The notes beneath the pieces are model-generated. The model saw only the letters and a list, made by a program, of their open reading frames with translations. It was not told the DNA's origin and did not search any database. A stretch of DNA of 64,000 nucleotides from Jaapia argillacea MUCL 33604 (taxonomy: Eukaryota; Basidiomycota; Agaricomycetes; Jaapiales; Jaapiaceae). The DNA is taken from positions 1,239,791 through 1,303,790 of the forward strand of contig KL197709.1 of the NCBI GenBank assembly GCA_000697665.1. Reading direction: 5' to 3'. Shown here in pieces: positions 12,101-24,900 of this stretch (position 1 is its first letter; each line of letters opens with the position of its first letter). Position numbers and translations under genes: made by a program.

Positions 12101-13358
12101 ACGCATGTGGTCGCGTAATCTGAATCTTTTGACCGAAGGTTTGCAACCCCTGTTGTTCCCAGAACACTTAGGAACAGAAACACAAAGGATGTTTGAGAGG
12201 TCAAGTTCGCATTTTGAAAGAAAGGCACCTACAGGGTATGCTTCCACGGACTTGTACATAACTAAAACAATGTTGATCTGTACTGAAAATAGTCTCGGTC
12301 TGGGGCCACGTAAGGCGGTGAGTACGCGAAACTGATATGAAGGTGACACGTACCTCGACAAAATTTGCAGTATTGCCGTCGTCATCCACGCCGCGTGTAT
12401 TGAAGCGTGTTCCAGCTCGTTTATAACCCAAGCGTGATGTCAGTGTGAGAGTCGCAACTGTGGGCGAACCATTGGTGGGTGGAGCAGGCAATGCCATGGT
12501 GTAGACCCCAACATATCCTTGTATGACGAGTACCTATCGCCAGGAGCAAACCAATTCAGGATCAGAAGGATGGTACCTTGCTCTGAACTCACGATGAATT
12601 GACACCGATCGAGGTCCTCTCTCTCTTGTGGGTCAAGCCTGTCTCTGAAGTCCATCAAAGATCGTACGATATACTCATTCCAAACGAATCGATCATCAAA
12701 GGTTCCGATGTCCTTTGCGGTGTTGACATCTCTGGCCAGTCTTTCCGATAACCGGGAAGACAGATCCCACTGGGGTTCGAGCGCATAGTAAAATGATCCA
12801 GATGACAGGATTTTGGTCAACGGTAAGCACGGGTGCTCCAGCGCAGGGCCAGGTGGAGTACTCTGACCATATGCCTCATTGCGCGTCATCACCATGTCGG
12901 CAGAGTCGGAGTAGCTGGGGCTTGGTAAACCATCTGAAATGAGGCTCGAATCGTCCCAAGTGGAAGACGTCAAGCTGTAGAAAGACACTTCGTGAATCTT
13001 GGCTACTGATTCAGGTTTGTTGGCGGACGGCCTGGTATTCCCAACCTCAGTTGCCGATGTTATGACTGCAAGGAACATCTCTACAAGAAAATCAGAAGGT
13101 TTTGACGCTCAATGAAAACATAAACTCACCATCTGAGACGGACACTAGACCGAGACAACCTTTCACCACCCTGCTGGTCAATCTCACGGTATTCGAGAAG
13201 TCTACGTCGTCCTTTTGTAAGAACTCTACGACAGCCTGAGCCGCATTCCCTTCGGCGCAACGAAACACGAGAACTCGGCGAGGGCGGCCAGATCGTTCCT
13301 CATGCGCGCTCGTCACTAGGTATAGCGTCCTCGGATTCTCTCCGAGATAGAGATGCAT
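9181..13358 (-). CDS. synaptojanin-type inositol polyphosphate phosphatase (SAC1 + 5-phosphatase)
   Basis: Two-domain phosphoinositide phosphatase of the yeast Inp51/52/53 type, acting on PI(4,5)P2 and monophosphorylated inositides in endocytosis. I resolve 22 exons: complement join(9181..9431,9480..9524,9570..9725,9777..9857,9906..10050,10096..10201,10253..10443,10490..10570,10625..10709,10758..10838,10885..10894,10952..10997,11048..11114,11166..11242,11297..11388,11437..11651,11704..11820,11872..12166,12233..12299,12354..12533,12593..13080,13130..13358), 1034 residues. The SAC domain covers about 1-540; its catalytic NCLDCLDRTN (about 456-465) is split by an intron. The 5-phosphatase covers about 590-885, with FVGTWNLNG, GMSGNKG, WLADTNYRI, PAWTDRVLYRG and SSDHRP. 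The tail carries NPF (about 973) and a Pro run, as in EH/SH3-binding synaptojanins. Exon 12 is only 10 nt. It shares a promoter region with the aldehyde dehydrogenase gene. Confidence 0.95.
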
Positions 13359-13975
13359 CGTGTCGCGACAGCCAAAAGGGAGGATCGGTTATCTTTACCA
13401 GAAATGATTTATCGAGAACAGAATGGAAATGGCAGGCAGGTTTCGTAGGTGTGACAACAGAAGAGACATACGCAGCATGGAGCCGAGGAATCCTGCCTTC
13501 GCCGCTTGTTCGCGCGCAGATTCGAATTCAGAATTCGGTCAGGCCGTCGATCATGCATGTGTGTCGCTTCCTCGTCGACTGACTTTCACTCGACTTCGTA
13601 AACTTCCAAGAGGTGTTGGCAAATCTAGAGGACTCCAACTCCGATTGCCATTGTTTCACTGACCTGCCTGGACTCATCGTGGACCTGACGTCCACTCCCA
13701 CCCCCAGTACTTAGTCGTGCGAGTATGCGAACATCCCAATCGCTCCGGAAGGTGAGGCTACCGAGATAAGACTGGATATCGAGGACACATGCATACTTTT
13801 CATCCACTACATCACAGATTTTCGCATCCACATCCCGCAACTTGCACAAGACGAGATATGGGCCTTATACTCTCCACACTCTCCAAGACCATTCTCCACC
13901 TCGCGAGGGGACTGAGGAGTTAGTCCACTCAATCGTTTCTTGCCATTTTCACGAACTTTCCGTCCCTCCAGAATC
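13359..13975. promoter_or_regulatory. divergent intergenic region, phosphatase/ALDH
   Basis: These 617 bp lie between the start codons of the synaptojanin-type gene (minus) and the aldehyde dehydrogenase (plus). No gene is visible. An extra 5' exon of the dehydrogenase could be hidden here, because the sequence ending cctccag just before its ATG resembles an intron acceptor. I could not find a matching upstream exon with a start codon. Confidence 0.5.
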
Positions 13976-16056
13976 ATGGTCGTAAACCCAGCCACCGGCG
14001 AAGATATATGCAGGTAAGTCAAGGTCATTAGGTCCCAGCAATGTCACCTGCAATATCTGTCTGATTTGTCGCAGTGTAGTATCGGCTTCAAGTGACGATG
14101 TGCGTGAGGCCATACACAACGCCCATACAACTTTTGAATCCGGAATCTGGTCCCAAGCATCACCTCTTGCTCGCTCGACAACCCTCACCCGCCTAGCTCG
14201 AATACTGGAATCTCGCGTTCCGGATCTCGCACGTCTGGAATCACTGCAAACTGGTCGCGTTATTCGGGAGATGAATGCTCAGCTCTCTCGTCTACCAGAA
14301 TGGCTGTGCGCTTTGTCTTCCTCGCTATCGATCACTCATAGTAAATCAAGTTCTAATTAGTGACTATTATGCTGCTTTGCTCCGGACTCGTCAAGATTTT
14401 GTTGCCCCTACTCAAGGAAAACTTCTGAACTATGTGAAACGAGTGCCTCTAGGCGTAGTCGCTCTCGTCACGGTGAGGGTTGGACTCCTTTTTCAGATAT
14501 TTGAGGCTCATCCTTACAACAGCCTTTCAACCATCCCTTGTTAATTGCTGTGAAGAAAATTGCACCGGCTTTGGCTGCTGGTAACAGCGTCATAGTGAAG
14601 CCCTCGGAGGTATGTATTTGTGTTTCTCGTCAATATCTTACGCTGAACCCCCACTACAAGTCAGCACCCATCTCAGTACTTGAGTTCGCTGAAATGGCGA
14701 CGGCAGCCGGAGGTAGCATTTATCTGTAAATTACAAGCGGGGTCTCGTCTGAACCGGCTCTTTTTTTCAGTCCCAGCAGGTGTTCTATCAGTGCTACCCG
14801 GTTATGGAGTCACCACTGGTACTGAGATCGTCTCGAATCCCCTCGTCAGGAAGGTGGACATAACTGTATGCGATGCCTCCCACATATAGCCACTTTGCCC
14901 AGGCTGACTGCTGTTGAAGGCAGGCACCAAAACCGGTCGTGCTTTAGGAAGCATCGTTGGCTCCAATCTTGTTGCTTTCACAGCAGAGCTTGGTGGAAAG
15001 GTTTGGATCAGACTTATGACCCTTTCTTCTCTGCTCATCTTCATGATGTTCGCCTATAGGCGCCTCTCATTGTTTTTGACGATGCTGATATTGAATCCGC
15101 CGTCAATGGTGTCGCTTTCGCATCATTCGTAGCCTCTGGCCAAACTTGTGTCTCTGGCACACGACTAATCATTCAAGAAAAGATATACGATCAATTCATG
15201 TATCGTTTTCTTGAAAAAGTGAAAGGTATCACCCGGAGAATGGGAGATCGTGCGCCAGCCCCGCTCGCTTTCGCTGCTGTACCAGCTAATATCGATTTTG
15301 GCGGATTAAAGCATCCAACCCACAATCGACGATGGGATCTATTATCTCTCATCATCATTTGGAGCGCATAGAAAGCATGGTAAAACGACATACTACGGGC
15401 AATGTGCTGCTGGGCGGGTCACGAATGACTGGGAAATCACTTCTGGATGGGTTTGACTTCTCGAAGGGAAGCTTTTTTCCACCCACTATTATCGAGAACG
15501 TACACACCGAAGACGAACTCTGGAGGGAAGAGATTTTTGGCCCCGTGGTAGTCGTCAAACGATTTTCAGTAAGTTTGTGTCAACTTTGATTGTTGAGATA
15601 CATTTGAGCTGAATTTGATTTAGGATGAAGCCGAAGGCGTTGACTTAGCAAATGCTTGCAAGTACGGGTTGGGTGCTGGTATATGGACCAATAATTTGTC
15701 ACGAGCACACCGGGTGGCGGCGGATATTGAGGCGGGTTTGGTATGGGTCAATACTCACCATAGAAATGACCCGAGCTCTCCTTGGTGAGATTTATTGTCT
15801 ATCCTGAGAATATCTAATCACAGGTATTTTAGGGGAGGTATGAAAGAAAGTGGGATTGGAAGGGAGAATGGCGTTGAAGCTTTCGAAGCTTGTAATCACT
15901 ACATATATCTTGACGATTGTGGCGTTCCTCACTTCCTTCTCTCTAGATTCGCAGAGCAAGTCCACCATAGTAAATGTTGCTTCAGTAGAGGAAACCCGGC
16001 AGAATGATGACTGGTTTGGAGACGACGGAGATGGTCTGGTAAAACGCTATGGTTGA
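13976..16056 (+). CDS. NAD(P)-dependent aldehyde dehydrogenase (betaine-aldehyde-dehydrogenase-like)
   Basis: Oxidises aldehydes to acids; the substrate cannot be told from sequence. The model has twelve exons: join(13976..14013,14075..14305,14361..14472,14523..14609,14661..14712,14771..14865,14920..15000,15060..15249,15312..15568,15624..15784,15833..15891,15947..16056), 490 residues. In order it shows VNPATGEDIC, PFNHPLLIAVKKIAPALAAG, VKPSE, the cofactor glycine region (TAGTKTGRALG), the general-base glutamate in TAELGGK (Glu228), the nucleophile in ASGQTCVSG (Cys262), EIFGPV, and the C-terminal GGMKESGIGRENG. All catalytic residues are present. The start lies unusually close to the NPATG motif (family members usually have 15-30 more residues), so a 5' exon may be missing from the model. 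The tail ends SKSTIVNVA, as in fungal cytosolic members. Confidence 0.93.
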
Positions 16057-16196
16057 TAAGAAGCATTATCCCCCCTCAACGGCGTTACAGCAAGGTACGA
16101 TGGATTGGTATAAGTAATCGTAGAATACAAAAGGGATGTGTATGACTCGATAGAATACAGCTGCGGAACCGGGGCACTACTGGATATATCAGACAC

Positions 16197-17116
16197 CTAG
16201 CCAGTCGTCCTGACGGCTTCGTGCTGAGCTGGCGTCTGCTGGAGAAATATCAGTGAAACGGAAATGGCTATTCTGGGGAATGACGTACTTCGCTCAGCTC
16301 AACAGGTGGCTCGTCCACAAAGTCGGGTGCTTTGCTCAGATCCGCAAGGTACGACGGACCTTCTTCCTCCTCTTCCAGAGCAAGAGCATCCAGTTCTGAT
16401 AAAAGCCACATCAGTGGCGGTACGCAGCGACACAGCAATGCGAACTCTCACCGGCTTCGAGGTCAGCCTCGTCAAGTTCATCAGGAACCGCATAAGATCT
16501 TCCCAGTGACTCCTGGATTTCATTCGCCTGTTCTAGTAGATCTTCCATGTCGTAATGAATATTCTGACGCGTAGACAGTGCTTTAGCATATTTAACGCTG
16601 GAGTGGCGGAGCATCTCACCTCGATCTTGTCAATGTCAATCTTTCCATACTGTTTCCGCATCTCCTTGTTCGCCACCTTCATAGCTTCCACAGTTGCCAT
16701 AGTATTGCGCAGATTCTCTGTGGCGAGGGCAGCGGATTCCATGTTGAACGTCTGTTGAGTGAGCTGGGCTAGCTGAGACTCGTACATCTTCTTCTGTTTC
16801 AGCGTCCGCAGTGCCCGTTGCTGGATGGCATCCTAGAACACAGTGAGTCGTCATACGAGATTGGCAGAAACACATCTTCCACTCACTCTCCCGGGGCCAT
16901 TTCTTAGCTTGTTCATCTGCTCTTTGTAACGCCCTAGCTCGCCATCGAGCTTCTTGATCTTGACCTCAATCGAAGCGACTCGAGCATCTGTCTGCGACCG
17001 CAATCAATCAATAAGCAGCCTTGCTGAGTAGTGAAACGTGTGCGCACTGATGCGATAGCATCTTGCAGCGAAGGTTTTGCCTTCTTGCTTGAAGAGGAGC
17101 CGAAGATGCGATTCAT
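16197..17116 (-). CDS. VPS60: ESCRT-III accessory subunit Vps60/CHMP5
   Basis: Snf7-domain protein that acts late in ESCRT-III disassembly with Vta1-Vps4 at multivesicular endosomes. The model is complement join(16197..16235,16289..16395,16452..16563,16620..16832,16887..16991,17048..17116), 214 residues, the family length. The start MNRIFGSSSSKK is typical of CHMP5. It is followed by a basic helix-rich first half (KIKKLDGELGRYKEQMNKL, LKQKKMYESQLAQL), the family-specific FNMESAALATENLRNT, and an acidic second half (DMEDLLEQANEIQESLGRSY, DELDEADLEAELDAL). The C-terminus is acidic and short. A second ESCRT-III gene, DID2, lies 9 kb away. Confidence 0.95.
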
Positions 17117-17965
17117 GATGGGTTTCGGAAGGCAACGAGTCCTAAATCGCAGCACGCAGCGATGTCAACATGTCTCCTTGTTGCTTTCGGCAAAGTCCGT
17201 AGCTGAACTTGGATGAAACAGGCAAGAAACAGGCGAGAAGCGTCTGATATTTGAGGGCGTCTGTGGGCGCATGGCAGTCACAATGTTCTTCGTCTAGGAT
17301 CAGGGACCCGCAGTACGAGCTTCTGTGTGTTTGAGGCATGTTTTGTACGTACCCACATCTTTCGCCATAATTTATCCTGCTTTGCTACCTGGGCTGAGGC
17401 TTCAGTGCACCACATTGACACGTTCCTATGCCACGGTCCTACTACATAGACGCCCAGCATTGCCTTGACGCCCAGAACCATTGTCCAAGCCAGCAATTTA
17501 GCACAAGGCCCGCAAGCGTTGTTCCTCCGAAACATTGTTCCTTCGGTGCACCGCAGGTATTTCTGAACCTTGTCCGGCCAATTGCGGCGAAATTTGCTTC
17601 CGTGTCAAGAGTTGTGTTACGAGTTTCTTGGTCCAGTCGGGGACCGGCGAGCCCAATTTGCGGGTGAATCATCGTTGTTCTCCATTTTGCGTGTGGATAG
17701 CAGCTGCCTTGGGTTTTCTAATTTATCTGTGTTGCGCCCCTCTGACGATCGGGGACGTGGGCGGACCCCAGTGTACAGGGCTTGACCCATCATAGGATCT
17801 TACGCCCCAAGTCCTGGTAAGCACTGCATTCTGCTACCCAAATTTGTTCAAGCATTTTGTCTTCGATTGGTGGGCGCACCACGATCATTCCCAGCTTTCA
17901 TCACCCTCGTTCCTATAAAGTCTGGGACCGTTACCTCTGGGGTTCGTAACAGCCCACCCTCACCC
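17117..17965. other. divergent intergenic region, VPS60/kinase-fold gene
   Basis: These 849 bp lie between two divergent start codons. Short open frames on both strands overlap and show no family signature. I see no RNA gene or repeat. It is presumably the promoters and leaders of both genes. Confidence 0.5.
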
Positions 17966-19489
17966 ATGTCTTCATTCTCCCCTCATGTCAATATTGAAGC
18001 TCTGCAGGAGCTCGCCACCAAGGCAGCCTTGGACCATGCTACCGTGCGATACTGGGATCTCTTGGATTCTGAACGAAGGCAACTCACACCGTGGCCGCCT
18101 CGTCCAATTCGTGTCGCGTCGTGCGACGACGTCTTGTGGGGTGGTGAGAAGGTATTTACTCCCGTCGTCACTCTCCACCGTTTCTAATATCGCCACATAG
18201 ATGATTCTCATCACCTTCAAACCAAAGACCGTCCCACTAGGCCCCGCCTCGATGTTAGCTCACTTCCCCCGTGGCCGTCCTCGCCTCGCCACCCAGGCTC
18301 TGGTGATTATTCTCCTGGTCATTTTATCTTTGCCATACTAACCCTCTCAACCCCCACTAGGTCGGCATGAGTAATAGACTCAACGAGACGGCCTTTATCC
18401 GAGTGCCCAAGATCTACGACTACATCGACTACGCTCCCAACCAGATCGGTCCCGAAGTCGTCCTTATGGAAAAGGTGAGTTCACCCCCAAAGATTTTGTG
18501 TGGGTTTCCAGTGATCTCGGCTGCTCCCTTAGGTTGCCGGAGAGCAACTCGACGTAGTCTGGCCGACGCTGAACCAGAATCAAGCCATGAACGTTGTTAA
18601 GGAAATGACTCAATTGATTGTCGATCTGTTCAACGTCCGCTCGCCACTGATCTGTTCGGTACTTGCAGCGCCTAAGACTATCCCGGCCCCGCGTTCTTCC
18701 AGGGCCAAAGGGAAAACTCGGATAGATCCTCCTGCTCAAGTACAAGGACCCGTTCTTCTCATGCCGGCATTCGAGGTGAAGAGGGACCCTCAACCTGCAT
18801 TGTCAGATGTCGCCTCCTATCTGTTTGCTTTTGTCCACCACATGCGCGAGACGCATGCCCACCGACAAGACGGCTACATCAGTGCTGAAGATGCCAAGAT
18901 CCTGGATACATGGGATCGTCTTGGAACCCTCATCGAAACCCACCTAGGCGGCTCCTACCTTCCCGAAGACAGGTACAATCGGCGCGAGCGAAATAAATTC
19001 ATCTCCACGTGCAGAGAACCACTGTTCCCTCTGCTGCACCGGGATATGCGGATGTGCCGATTCGTCGTCGAGACGAAACCCCGCACAGACGACGTAGTTT
19101 TGACGCTAACGGGATGGGAGCATGCGCATTACGCTCCTGTGTGGTCAGCTACTCGATTACCTGCCTGGCTCGACACAGGGATTCTAAATCCACTCGTCTC
19201 ACCCGATATGCAAACGTATTTCGGTCGACAAATGCTCGTCCTAATGACCGATCAGAATTCACCCATTCGCCGGCCGTCAAACATTGGAGATTTCTTGATG
19301 TGCTTGGATCACTGTTTTGCGGAGAGAACGTTGGAAACAATGCTTTCTGTCCCCAGCTCGCAGAGGGACTGGGTAGAGACTATGTTGGTTTGGATGAGGG
19401 ACAATTGGGTTCAGCTGAAGCCGAATTCTTATTGGCCTTTGAGGGTTGGCAATGAGTACTCTGGTCGAGGGCTTGGACAAATTGTCTAG
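17966..19489 (+). CDS. aminoglycoside-phosphotransferase-fold protein, degenerate active site
   Basis: This belongs to the large fungal APH/choline-kinase-like fold group. The model is join(17966..18151,18201..18302,18361..18474,18533..19489), 452 residues. The N-lobe features are FIRVPKIYDY and the hinge-like EVVLMEKVAGEQLDVVW. The segment PLLHRDMRMCRFVV near residue 300 occupies the catalytic-loop position, where active members have H-x-D followed by N five residues after the Asp. Here Asp is present but the Asn is not. The metal-binding IDWE motif is replaced by LTGWEHA near 325-330, which lacks the Asp. Many fungal relatives are annotated only as phosphotransferase-family proteins. It may be a pseudoenzyme or may bind small molecules; the substrate is unknown. 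Short motifs elsewhere (PVWSATRLPAWL) match the fungal subgroup. Confidence 0.75.
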
Positions 19490-19725
19490 TATTTTGGATA
19501 CAGGAGAACGGACTGTAGGTTTCTGACTCGCAGGACCTTCTAGGATAGATTTTTTCACGTCTGTTGTATCACAAGTTCCCCTCATATTTCTTAGACCGTA
19601 TTCACAATCATCCCAGGATCATAAACAATGTACTGTGTGCAATGTGACAAATACAATGATGCATCATAATCTACAATGACTGTGAAACGGAACTAGGCCG
19701 CCAGCATGACAAAACTCCCCGTTTA

Positions 19726-21530
19726 TTATAGGAATCCTCGAATAGCCCCACCAACATTTTGGACGTCCAACCTAAGAGGAGAAAATCCAAGAATATGTCA
19801 GCAGCCCCATCATCAACAAAAGGGACAGGCCACACTCACAAAAACGTATCATGGCCCCAAACACCTCCAAGCTCATAATAACTAACCCTCTCATTCCCGG
19901 CCATCCTCAAAGCATCCGCGACCTCCCTCTGCTGTTCCACAGGGAACAAAATATCACTCTGTACACCCAATATCAGCGTCGGGGTGTTTGCGAGTGGTGC
20001 TAGACCCTCTGCCAGAGACGGGAGGTGAGGAGGAGGGTTTACGGGCGGAGGATGAGATTTTGAGTGAGAGGTTTGGTGAGGGAGGCGAGAGGCGTTTGAG
20101 TGTTGTGGGTGTGGGTGGAGGTGATGGGAGTGAGGTTCGTGGGGAGGGGGTGAAGGGTGGGGTGGTTTCAAGTTGATGGAGTGGAGAGCGGGTAGCGTCA
20201 TGTCAAATAGATCCATTGCTTTGGATATGTAGATCAAAGAGTTGGCATCGTATTTGAGGCAGAATTGTTCGCCTTGGTAGTCCAAGTAAGTCTCGATCAG
20301 GAAATCGGGACATAAGGCTGGTTTGCGAACAGTTCCTTGGTGGTAGTGTTGTTGATGATGATGGGGATGTTGATGTTGTGGGTCCGAGGGAGCTGAAGCA
20401 AGAGGAGGGGGAAGGTCGCGGACTTTACGACCGAATCGAAGGTCCCATTCCGGGCCGGAACGATAGGTGATCGTCGCTATTTCTGTTTGAAGATAACGAT
20501 TAGGTGTGGAATGAGGAGAAGATGGGAGAAAAGGTACGAACGTCGTGCTAATTTCATGCCTGTGTGAGGCGGCAGTCCGTCGTAATAAAAACCGTTGTTC
20601 CAGTTGGGATCGGCCATGAGAACTGGTCAATGAAGATCTCGATGAGGATCCTGAGTTTACAGGTGGAGAAGTAAGGAAGAACTCACCACTTCGCTGTGCG
20701 AATCTCATGGCGATTGCGGACGGACTGCTCCGAGCCGTGCCACTGATACTAACCACCTTCCCCACTCTCTTTGGGAACTGCCAACCCGCAGCTAAACTCT
20801 GCATCGCACCCATACTACATCCCACACTTGCGTATAACTTTTCGATCCCAAGATCATCCAACAAAGAAAACTGAGCTTTGACCATGTCGAAAATCGATAG
20901 TACCGGGAATGTCGTGGCGTATGGTTGGTTTGTATTTGGGTCGATTGAGGAGGGGCCTGTGGAGCCATAACAGCCTCCGAGGACGTTGGTGCAGATGATG
21001 AAGAACTTGTCGGTGTCCAGTGGTAACCCTGGTCCTATGAATTTTTCCCACCAGCCTTCGGAGGGATTCGATGGCGTTGAGGCTGCATGTGATGATGCCG
21101 AAAGACCAGTATGCAGTAAAATGGCATTGTCTTTCGTTGGTGACAGGGTGCCCCAGGTTTCGTATGCGATGTCGAATGCAGGGAGAGGATCTGCATATGT
21201 TAGAGGGAGGGGAGATTTGTGGTGGTAGACGTGATACGATTGAGGAGATGGACGGGCGTAAGGAGGTTCGGGGCCATCGAATCTTGATGATCGGGGTTGA
21301 GACGAAGATGAAGAGAAACTGGCTCTAATCTTTGATTCCCTAGCAGCGTGTGCGTCTACACAAGGAAAGTTTGGTCGTTCGGGTCGTTCAGGCAGGGACT
21401 GGTGGTTATGGATGATGGTTGATGATACGGATGCGCCTGCAGATGCCGTATTCGACAACCTGGCATTGGAACGAGGAGATTTTGGAGGGGGACGTTTCAG
21501 TGCACGAGCGACAGCTCTAGTGGGATGCAT
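19726..21530 (-). CDS. MET2: homoserine O-acetyltransferase
   Basis: Transfers acetyl from acetyl-CoA to homoserine, the committed step of methionine synthesis by sulfhydrylation. The model is complement join(19726..19771,19840..20482,20542..20622,20687..21530), 537 residues. The alpha/beta-hydrolase triad is visible: nucleophile elbow VGCSMGAMQ (Ser about 239), the aspartate in GVQSDILFP, and the histidine in GHDTFL near the C-terminus. Other family blocks are FDIAYETWG, LHTGLSASSH, FIICTNVLGGCYGSTGP, LMADPNWNNG and ATITYRSGPEW. Odd points are a roughly 100-residue Ser/Pro/Arg-rich N-terminal extension, possibly a targeting peptide, and His/Pro-rich inserts before the Asp segment (about 480). 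Introns 1 and 2 total 123 nt and read open together, which makes the unspliced frame look continuous. Confidence 0.95.
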
Positions 21531-21936
21531 GGCGGTAGGGATAGCGTCGACAACGTCGGAGTACGATGCGGGGCTTTATGAAGAGCGCCCGAACATGTTT
21601 TGTAATCTGTTTGTGACATTACGGAGGGGTGATTCTGGCGTCGTGGGCGCCGATGGCGAGCAATAACACCATCAGTCATGTGACCGTCTTTGACTGTGAC
21701 GTTACAGTGTGACAAGGCTGCGCTGTGACGTGACGCGCACACTGTTCCCACGTGGATCAATTCGAAGCATCGCTTGTTCACCAGCAAAGTCTGCAACGGT
21801 GCAGGGACTCACGGAGCGCTTGATCGTACGTACTCCAGCGACAATTTTGCGAGAAATCCAGCGACGAGCGCACGGTCTTACATTCGAAGGCGAAAAGTAC
21901 TGACCCCGCCATCAACAGAACGCATGCTGTTGAAAA

Positions 21937-24900
21937 ATGGCAGAGTCCATACAGTTGTCCGTCCTGGACCCATCTTCATCGGAATCTCTCGCCCTGTCGT
22001 CCCCGACCCCGTCCACAGTCGATCACTCGCAGGATCACTGGCAGGATCACCAGCGGAGGGCCAGCATCAACGTACTGGAATCGGCCAGAATTAGGCTTTC
22101 AAAAGATGTATGCAAATCCTCGCTGCATGGCTTCCGTCCTCCGTGCCTAACACGTGTTCCCCACCCCCCTCACTAGTTCTACTCCCTCGTCCGTTCAAAT
22201 ACAAAGTCCAGGCGGAACTCTTCTTCCCTCACTGCCCAGGTATGTCAGCCCATATGGCTCTCCCATCTTTGTTTCACCCCCAACTCACCGATACCCCTTG
22301 TTTTACTTTCGTTACTATGACATCAGGTTCAAGGCTTAGACGACTCCGAAGAAGGTAGTTTTGTACTTGCTGGTTATGCCAGCGCTGCTGGCCCTACTCC
22401 GTTAGGTGACCTGCCCGCCCACCTGCCCGCCTTGGACATGTTCCCGAGTGCAGAAAAAGAGAATCTTGTCTTGTCTTCCCAGGAACAACCAGATTCAAGT
22501 CAGGACGGCATGGTAAGTCCTCGTGTCTTTCACACCTGTCTAATCCTCGCACCATATCCCCTTGCTATCTGTGCTCCCGTCCCGTTCTATCCGATCGCAT
22601 CTAGACGTCAATCTGCCTCGTTGCATCCTGCACGTCCAATCGCTGACATGTTCCTCTCTCTTCCAGTTCCTCACATTCATACATCGTTCACGATCACCAT
22701 CACGTCCCAAATTCGATACGATGATGAGTGCAATAGGAGGGGAACCCAATCGTCGCTCCAGATCTGTAGATTCACTTCCTCTTGATCATTCACCCTTGTC
22801 CTCTTCGAACATCCGGAACCGTTATCACGACCGACATCCAAGTTTAGATGACGAGCACCATCACTTACATCATGGCCGCTCAACCTCACCTTCCTCACCT
22901 ACGCCAACACTCACACCCACGCAACAGCACTTTCACCGAGACGCTTCGAAACCACTGACACGATCACCCTCACGTCCCCTAGTCCTATCGTCATCCCCGA
23001 CACAGACGAATGCAACGAACAATACGATTATGACACCACCCAACGTTTATGACACACTCGGACGATCCTCGCACAAAAAGAAGAATATCCCAAACCCAAT
23101 CTTACCACCCTCCGCCTCAGCATCGGCACCAACCTCACGAATCCGTCGCGACGCAGATGAACCAAAACAAAAGTCTCCGGGTCCTTTTTCACGGCTACAC
23201 AACCTCTTTGGCCTTTCCTCGAATTCCCGAAAAACGTCGCTTGGACGGGATGCATCACAGTCAAACTCCCGTTCAAGACCCTCAACACCCCGACGGCCTC
23301 TACTCCAAGCATCACCTTCACGTCCGCAGAGTCCACACTCGGAGCACATCACCAGTGCGCCTGCGTCACCCAAGGGAAATAAGGAGAGCAGGCGAGGTCG
23401 GGTTGGATGGCGGTTCTTCTCGGGTTCACGGTCGGCTTCAAGGTCTGCATCCGCATCCGCCTCGACCCCAGCGTCCGCAACGACTTCAGCCACTACGCAC
23501 GAAACCAGTACGACCGGCTCCGCTGCAAGACATATTCGAGGAGGAGGAAAGTTCTCCATTGATCTCGTTTCGTCTAGACCTACCACACCCCCACCCCCAT
23601 CATTACCACCACCAACACCACACCACCATTCGAGATCCTCGGAGAAAGGCAAGGAAAAGGCTCGGGATTTTGGGGAAGATGTCGATGTGGACGCTACACC
23701 GAAAGCAAAACCCAGACACAAGAGCTCCGACACTCCCCGACTTCATGCCCATCAAAAATCATTAGACCAGAACCCTCTCGCCATCCTGCACCCTGTCCCA
23801 ATCCGCACTCGCCTAAACCCCAATTCGAATGGAGACACCTATGTGGTAGGAGTCGGACGAGGACGGAACGACATACCTGTTCAGGTTTTGAATTCGGGTC
23901 GTACCCAGTCAGGTGAGGTTCCACCGGGAGAGGAGGAGAGGGATAGTATTGGCACGGAGATGTTGGGAAGGTGTTCGCCGTTGTTTCGGAGATTCCAATC
24001 GAAGAGTCGAGAGAGAGGTCAGCAGGTGGTTCCGAAAGGAAAGGAGAAGGAGAAAGGGAAGGGACAGGACATTGGCAAGGACACTGGGAATGACGTTGGG
24101 AGGGACGCTGGGAAGGAAATTGGGAGGATTGGGAGGGACGTTGGGAAGGACATTGGGAGGGACGCTGGGAAGGACATTGGAAGGGACGCTGGGAAGGACA
24201 TTGGGAAGGACATTGGGAAGGGGAAGGAGAAGGTCAGGGATAACGGGAAGGCTATCGTCAAGGGACGAGTTTCAGAACCTACCACTAGGAAGGCCGTCGC
24301 TATCATTCCCAATGCAGGCCCTAGTACTTCGAGCCGGATCACTGTTCTTGGTGGATCCAGTACAGGCGCCGTCTCGACTGTACCGACAGCTCCGAAGCGA
24401 AGGCGGGGGAGTTCAGGGGCAGCTCCGAACCCGAGTGTCCCAAGTACTCGGATTCCGCCTGTATCAACGATTTCGTTATCCTCCACTGCCAACCCCAATC
24501 CAAACCGAGCCGATCTTCAAGCCAAACGGGCCAAGCATGGCAGTTTCGACTTTGAGCGGCCCAACAGTGGTGGGAGCAGCGTCGTTGGAACAGGGTCGGC
24601 GAAAGGGAAGGAGAGAGCCAAAGAAAAACCACGGCCAATTCCTCTTGGTCGAAGTCAAAGTGACAAAATGGTACCCCTGGCTGCTGTGGCAGAAAAAGAG
24701 GGAAGACACATTCAATTCCAGAGCGATTGTTTACCCACATCAAGTACGACTACGCACGGGACGGCACCTTCTCCAAACTCGCAGACCAGTGTTTTGAACG
24801 GGTCCGCGGATACGCATGGCAGGGGTAGTTGGTCAAGGGCTCATAACCATCTCACACATCCGAGCACGCAACAAGTTTTCGTCAGGTCAAGTCCTCGTCA

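Noticed and set aside
20483-20686. Reading MET2 as one uninterrupted 564-codon frame
   Set aside because: The section between the two introns then encodes nonsense, while removing 20623-20686 and 20483-20541 restores LMADPNWNNG and the alpha/beta-hydrolase core.
23047-23733. 228-codon minus-strand open frame and similar long antisense frames over the disordered-protein gene
   Set aside because: They mirror the low-complexity Ser/Pro codons of the sense strand and have no family features or splice logic.
24061-24222. CRISPR-like or tandem array
   Set aside because: The units are 12 nt, contiguous, without spacers, and fully in frame inside a coding exon of a eukaryotic gene.
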